Below, piece by piece: positions 58,316 through 64,000 of a DNA stretch of 64,000 nucleotides. The stretch is from assembly GCF_004379255.2 (NCBI RefSeq), contig NC_056052.1, positions 14,726,589 through 14,790,588 of the forward strand, read 5' to 3'. The position numbers and the translations under genes are program-made. Positions within the stretch are counted from its first letter, which is position 1. Each line of letters begins with the position of its first letter. Under the pieces are notes generated by a model. The model did not search any database, was not told where the DNA came from, and saw only the letters and a program-made list of their open reading frames with translations. This stretch comes from Salvia splendens. Lineage: Eukaryota; Streptophyta; Magnoliopsida; Lamiales; Lamiaceae.

Positions 58316-61300
58316 TGAAGGGGTTGGCAGTGGAAGCTGTAGCACCCTGGAAAATTGTGACTTTTTTTAATTATTTATTTTTTATTTGATGGCTTATTAT
58401 ATTTTAATTAATGTGGATGTGAATGAGAATTCCTTTTGTGGAAATTGAGTCTCTATGTGTTTGAGTTAATTATGTGAAATTAGTTGTTGTGAGTTATGAG
58501 AGTTAATGTGATTAAGCTTCCAGTGTGTGAATTAAATTAAATGGGATAATGCATAATCATTCTAGCCATTTTATTTGAAATTTTCAGCCCTTTCTATTTA
58601 TTGGAAGAAATATACTCTTTCTTGGATTTAATTAATTGTTTTGGGATATTAATCCAAATTAAATCCTACCATACCTTGCCAAATCTTTCCTTAGCCTATT
58701 TAAATTGAGATTTAAATTATTTCCTTGTGGAAATACTTATAATTTTCGCCCCCCTCCCTTCTTTCCTACTTGGAGATTCTTGAATTATTTTGTTCCTATT
58801 TTGTGGGATTCTTTCTCTCCAAATAAATTTGATTTGAACCATATCTCTATTTAATTAGTCAAAAAAATCCCACAACCTCAATTTCCTTCAAAAGTACACG
58901 CCTATTCCCTATTCTTTTTCTTCCACAAATTTTTATTGTTTTATTTAAGTGGGGGAATAAATCCCTGAATATAAATAGAAAACCCTAACCCTAATCCCTC
59001 ATTCACACGCCTCCCACTCTTCCTCTCCTCCCCCACACGTTTTTCTCCTCCCATCCCATCTCTCTCAAGTGCTCCAAATCAATTCTTCATTCTTGCTTCA
59101 ATTTGGAGTTTGAAACTCAAGATTCGTTGAGGAATCGAACCACTCGTCGTTTCTACCGATTGTTTTTCAAGAGAAAGATATACTTTGAATCATCCTTCTC
59201 ATTCTTATCATTGAATTCATAAATTTTGAACCTCTCATGCATATAGTGAGTGTAGAGATCATAGATCTCAAAGTTAATCGGTTGGGATTGAGGGTTACAT
59301 GAGAAATTATATGTGTATGCGTTTATTGATGTGGATGAATGAACTTGTGGATGATTCGTTGGTGAATGATATGTGAATATATGAGAACATGGTGGTGAGA
59401 TCTTTTTAAAGCATGATTACGTGTTGGAAGCATGAATATATGTGTTTGGATGGATGATAGATAAACCCTAATTCGAATTTGTGAAGCATGAAAACTGTGG
59501 TGTTCAGACAGTAGATTCCGACGTGTGTTTGACCAACCAAACGATCTTATTTTGGCACGAATTTTTTAACTGAGAAAAATTTGAGGTGTATAAATTTCAG
59601 CCTCTTTTGACGAAATATGAATTTTAAATAAATTTTTAAAATTAACTGCGCAGTTCTGTCAGAAATTGTATTCTCGTCCAGTGTGTTTCGTTTTTGATTT
59701 GACCGACCTAAAGATGTGATTTTAATGTGAAATTTTAATTGTATAATCGTTGATGTGTCTAATGTATTGTGGTAAAATTTCAGCCCCAACGGAGGTTGGA
59801 TGGATTTTTAATGATTTTTACGAAACGACCGCGCAGTTCTACCAGATTTCTGTCATGTTAAAATAATACTTGTTGTCAAGTTTTGAGTGAATAAATGATA
59901 CATGTGTGATTAAGGAACGTATCTTATGGCGTGGTTATGTGTTATACGTTGAGGTATACTATGGGGTGTTTCCTTATGTTGGTGAACGTTTGGGATGTGT
60001 AATTTAAGAAAACGATGAAAGGAACGATAGGACATGCATGATAAATTGTATTGATGGAAGGCTGATTGTGTTGTATTATGTGGTTATGATGTTGATAAGG
60101 ATTGTTGTGCGTACGTGGGTATGAAGAGCATGGATTTCAATAAAGTTGTGAACCGTGTTTGTAAGCAATCGAGGAGGGTTTCCTTTTACTAAAATTCTTT
60201 TATGTTTCGAAATATGATTGTGGAGCTATAAGGGTGGTTTAAAGTGTTATGTCATGCCATGATTGTTTTGATGTTGAGATTGTTGCCTGATGCCTAGTTC
60301 GTTTGAACTTGCTCCGTTAGGCTATAGGGCTATGTTGAGATTGTGCTTGATGCCTAGTTTGTGAGTTCGCTCCATTAGGCTATAGGGCTATGATAAACGA
60401 ATTCGGGTCTAAGTAGGGCCGCAAACCCTATTAGGCTGTGTACACAGAGGAGATTGTGAGCTGTCCTTGCTAGTCGGCTGGTCTCGTGGGCGAATAGTGT
60501 GGCCACACTTTCGTCGCACTATGGTAAGAGGATGTGATTGATTGATTGACGAGAAAGTGGGGAGATTGTTTTGTCTGGCCAGACTATGAAAATGTTTTTG
60601 AGTTCTCGATGATATTTCTTAACTACATGTAAAACTCGAGTTCACTGGTATGGATGACATAACTGTTATAAAATGTTTTCGGCATGAGCCCATTGAGTAC
60701 AACAAGTACTCAGCCCTGCATTTCTTTTTAAAATTTTGCAGGTTGAGCGGGATGTTGCGATGGATGTTGAGTGAGCTTTAGGAATTCCCGGATGCGTCGT
60801 GTCTTCATACATGGGCGTCATCCTATGATTCTCCTTTGATACTTGTTTTTCCACTGCCTTGTTTCGAATCGTTCTTGATAAAGTCTTTCATTTTTTCCCA
60901 CACTACGTTATGACATTATTTACCTTGAGACATTAATCCGTTGTTTAACTATTCGATAGACCAAAATATTTCTTTTTGAAGTTAATTGGGTTTTCATATT
61001 CAATCTCGTCCTTTATTGTTGTCTTTCATTGCATCCACCTTTTCTTCCCCGCTCCTTAGTCCCTCCCCTCGTCACGTTTTCCCCGTCTTCACTATCCTTA
61101 GCTATCCTTAGTAAGGGCGGTCGTGACAGAAGCGTGCATGAATCACCGATCACATAAATTTGATCTATTTAGCCGATTATTTAGACAAATTCTATTCGCG
61201 TAATTATCACATGTATCATGCTCATAACTTGAATTAAAATCATGCTTTAGAATATAAAATCCCTAAAATATGCATACTACGGAGTTAGCCAAATTACCTC

Positions 61301-62564
61301 GTTGATTCGATCAAGAATCGAAGATAGCTTGCGTCTTCTCCACGTGAAGATCTTCAGTACTCGACCTCGGACGTTCTGACTGGTGTCCCGGACTATACGC
61401 TGATATTTGTGTGGGCAAATCTCACCAACATACTAGGACTTGAATAAAAAAGACAGAAACTGCTCACAGAGGAAGCACAAATTTGGAACTCTCTCTCTCT
61501 AGAGGGGGACGAAAATATTGATAGAAAAAGTGTATTTTCTGTCTCCTTTATTCTCCTATTTATATAAGTCACATATTGGGGCCAGTCAGGGATCTAAGGA
61601 AGAATTTGGATCAGGCCTCACCCAATTAGCTTTTTACTAATTAAATTGAACCCACAATTTAATATAAGCTTATATTGGAATATTACAAGCAGCCACTACA
61701 GAAGCAATATTGCACTGCTTTCCAAATCCAAAAATGCAAGTATTCCGGGTTTCCTTTAATCACATTTAATTTATTTCCCGCGCTTAATATAGAAACATCC
61801 ATTAATTAATTATTGTCTGCTATGGACTTAATTAATTAACATATTTTAATCTCCAAGAGTGGACTTAGCAAGAAACTCTTATTTATTATTCATAGAGTAA
61901 TTAAACTGTAACTAGCTAGGTTCCGAATAATAAAACCTTGTTTCGAGCTCCTCTTGTGGATGTTATCAAACGAGACTCTCCTCGCGCATGATTCAACGTA
62001 ATAGCAATCCTAGCACCACTAGATAATGATCACCACTACCCAATATATCTGGATCGTTGGGTGACGAAAAACTCACACCTTTGGTAAGTCAAAGTAGTAG
62101 ATACTCAATATCGTATACTCAATGCTAACGTACATTGATTAAGAAATTAATTATCAAGACCTCGTCTTTCAGTAGATAGCATAAAGACTTGTCTTGCTGT
62201 TAGATCCATTCAGTGCTATACCACACCAACATCATCTTATTTCAATAGGCTTAGGACTAACATTGCAACCTTTCGCGATAGGTAGTCTAGGGCTATCTAG
62301 GTTGTGAAATTCTTATTTTTCTTTGTTTAGAACTGACCTCGTTACCTTAAATTGGACGACGCCCACAACCGGTCTACTAAAACAAAGACTTAGACTTTGT
62401 TACATTTGCTTATACATTTAAATATGCAATAAACAACCATTAAATGTAAAACATAACAACATTATGATAAAAAATAATCTGTTGCATTTATTGGAAAATA
62501 ACAATTAGAGTTTTACAGTATCCAATCACTCGAAAGGTGATTTCTAGTATACAAAACCCTAACA
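58316..62564 (-). repeat. Copia 3' LTR (about 1453 bp) split by a solo LTR
   Basis: Plus-strand ends are TGAAGGGGTTGG (58316) and ACCCTAACA (62564); in sense it starts TGTTAGGGTTTTG. Segments 58316-58337 and 61134-62564 match the solo LTR at 47858-49322. A TATA box TATATAAATA (minus) is at 61557-61566. Confidence 0.93.
58338..61128 (+). repeat. Tekay-like solo LTR (2791 bp) with GAAGC duplication
   Basis: Starts TGTAGCACCCTGG, ends GGGCGGTCGTGACA, and is flanked by GAAGC at 58333-58337 and 61129-61133. It shares the R/U5 block of E2 and E3: AGTGTGGCCACACT at 60496-60509, GTCTGGCCAGAC at 60573-60584, a stem-loop at 60694-60712 and an acceptor-like TTTTGCAG ending at 60741. TATA box TATAAATA at 58970-58977. 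Its U3 is diverged, so it is a third subfamily. No internal region remains. Confidence 0.93.
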
Positions 62565-62566
62565 AT

Positions 62567-62642
62567 CTCCCACTTATACTCAAAACAGCTTTCGAGTATA
62601 CAAAATGGCAGTGCACACGTCTAAATTTCTCCCACTTATACT
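62567..62642 (-). other. Copia polypurine tract, duplicated
   Basis: AGTATAAGTGGGAG (minus) occurs at 62567-62580 next to the LTR and again at 62629-62642 overlapping the pol stop. The LTR-proximal copy is the expected plus-strand primer. Confidence 0.85.
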
Positions 62643-64000
62643 AAAAGTGAGTTGAGGTATTGAATGAGTCGAACTCCCATCCCTTCAACGTGGCACTCGA
62701 ACGGTTTCACCGCCAAAGCCTTTGTAAAAGGATCTGGCAGGTTGTTCTCTGACGCAATCTTGACCACTTGTATGTCTCCTCTCTGCACTATATCCCTGAT
62801 GATATGATACTTCCGCTCTATGTGTTTGCTCGCTTTGTGAGCTCTTGGTTCTTTCGAGTTTGCCACAGCACCAGAATTGTCACAATAAATGGTGATGCTC
62901 TTGGGCAGATTCGAAATCAGACCTAAATCCATAAGGAAGTTCTTGAACCATACAGCTTCTTTTGCAGCCTCCGAAGCGGCCACATACTCGGCTTCCATGG
63001 TCGAGACCACGATGCATTTCTTCTTCACACTCTTCCAAATTACGGATCCACCTCCTAAGATGAACACATATCCTGATGTAGATTTTCTCGAGTCCTGATC
63101 AACTTGAAAGTCTGAGTCAGTATATCCCAAAGGACAGAGCTCGGCTGCATTGTAAACTAGAGCATAGTCCTTAGTCCGTTTAAGGTACTTGAGTATGTTC
63201 TTTACGGCAGTCCAATGTCCTTGGCCCGGATTCGACTGATATCTTGCCACCATGCCAACAACAAAACAAATATCAGGTCTAGTACAAAGCATAGCATACA
63301 TGAGACTTCCAACTGCCGAAGCATATGTAATCCTTCTCATTGCTTGTATCTCAGACGGGGTTTTAGGGCACATCTCTTGGGATAAATGAATGCCATGTCT
63401 AAAAGGTAAGAAACCTTTCTTGGCGTCCTGCATGCTAAAACGACTAAGTACTGTGTTGATGTAAGGTTCTTGAGATAAGCACAACATCTTCTTTTCTTGA
63501 TTCCGAAGAACCTTGATCCCGAGGATGTGTCCCGCGTCTCCCATATCCTTCATCTCGAACTGGTTCGACAACCATGTTCGTACTGATGACAACATCTTTT
63601 TATTGTTTCCAATTAGAAGAATGTCATCTACATATAATACTAAGAACACTACATTCCTCTTATCAACTTTCTTATACACGCATCTTTCACTTGGGCACTT
63701 TTCAAATCCAAACTTGCGAACAGTTTGATCGAAACATTGGTTCCACGATCTAGATGCTAAATGCCCTTCTTAAGCTTCCAAACCATGTGTTCTTCTCCCT
63801 TTATGGCATATCCTTCGGGTTGTTCCATGTAGATGGTCTCCTCAAGACCGCGGTTTAGAAACGCAGTCTTAACGTCCATCTGCCATACATCCCAATCCAT
63901 ATAAGCTGCATTAGACAATAGTATCCGGATTGATTTGAGCATGGCCACTAGGGAGAAGGTCTCGTCATAATCGACGCCTTCCTTTTTGGTACATCCCAAT
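62636..64000 (-). pseudogene. pol: Ty1/copia pol C-terminus (RT and RNase H), broken by a small deletion
   Basis: The upstream piece (63999-63757) holds the RT N-terminal part (DETFSLVAMLKSIR, WQMDVKTAFLNR, MEQPEGY). The downstream piece (63679-62636, 347 aa) holds the catalytic LYVDDILLIG, the QSNPGQGHW segment and RNase H (YTDSDFQVDQDSRKSTSGY, MEAEYVAASEA, DNSGAVAN, SKHIERKYH) to the natural stop. Between them the conserved IYGLKQASR motif is damaged: about 14 nt are missing near 63755-63760, making a TAG and a frame change. Gag, protease and integrase lie beyond the right edge. Confidence 0.93.

Larger units (their letters stand above)
58316..64000 (-). mobile_element. Ty1/copia element, 3' part, minus strand
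   Basis: Comprises pol (from the right edge to 62636), polypurine tract, and a 3' LTR (62564-58316) interrupted by a solo LTR. The LTR outer end TGAAGGGG follows CATAC (58311-58315), the candidate target duplication; its partner is beyond the right edge. It interrupts the neighbourhood of the gene remnant just after its last exon. Confidence 0.93.

Overview
The window is repeat-dense nuclear DNA from a flowering plant, probably a eudicot; I cannot name the species. Almost all of it is a nest of LTR retrotransposons inserted into one another. I found no intact host gene, tRNA, rRNA or CRISPR array. The plant origin rests on five kinds of evidence: Ty3/gypsy lineages (Tekay-like chromovirus with 3.4 kb LTRs, Athila-like, Tat-like), a Ty1/copia element, tRNA-iMet and tRNA-Asp type primer sites, AT-rich U3 regions, and a plant-type intron-containing gene remnant.

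Layout, left to right. (1) 1-5705: a minus-strand Ty3/gypsy element (E1) with a long gag-protease ORF, an open pol frame running off the left edge, a primer site and its 5' LTR. (2) 5706-6206: gag remnant of a plus-strand Athila-like element, into which E1 and the next element inserted. (3) 6207-39645: a minus-strand Tekay-like element (E2). Its 3' LTR is 6207-9489 and its degraded pol lies at 9534-12850. Its 5' LTR/leader region (27142-39645) has been expanded into a tandem array of about 2.53 kb units. (4) 14765-26745: a plus-strand Tekay-like element (E3) inserted in E2's leader, with a perfect 5 bp target duplication (CACAC) and two 3447 bp LTRs. (5) 39646-43822: the 3' end of the plus Athila-like element (env-like ORF, 3' UTR, 3' LTR). 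(6) 43823-47480: gag, primer site and 5' LTR of an opposite-strand Athila-like element. (7) 47481-about 51500: 3' LTR and 3' internal part of a minus-strand Tat-like element, split by a copia solo LTR. (8) about 51500-53435: an unassigned GC-rich then AT-rich stretch ending in a 179 bp tandem duplication. (9) 53436-53623: a MITE-like foldback. (10) 54079-58253: a multi-exon gene remnant resembling transposon-associated plant proteins. (11) 58316-64000: a minus-strand copia element whose 3' LTR carries a Tekay-like solo LTR.

The order of events can be read from target duplications and interruptions. The opposite-strand Athila was hit by the plus Athila. That was hit by E1 and E2, and E2 was hit by E3. 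A later deletion fused E2's truncated 5' LTR to the env-like region of the plus Athila, removing the latter's pol.

The most unusual content is the E2 array, in which R/U5, primer site and leader are repeated in tandem without the promoter. Next is the gag-less structure shared by E2 and E3. The Tekay-like LTRs also share palindromes, including one with compensatory changes between families, and intron-like splice signals.
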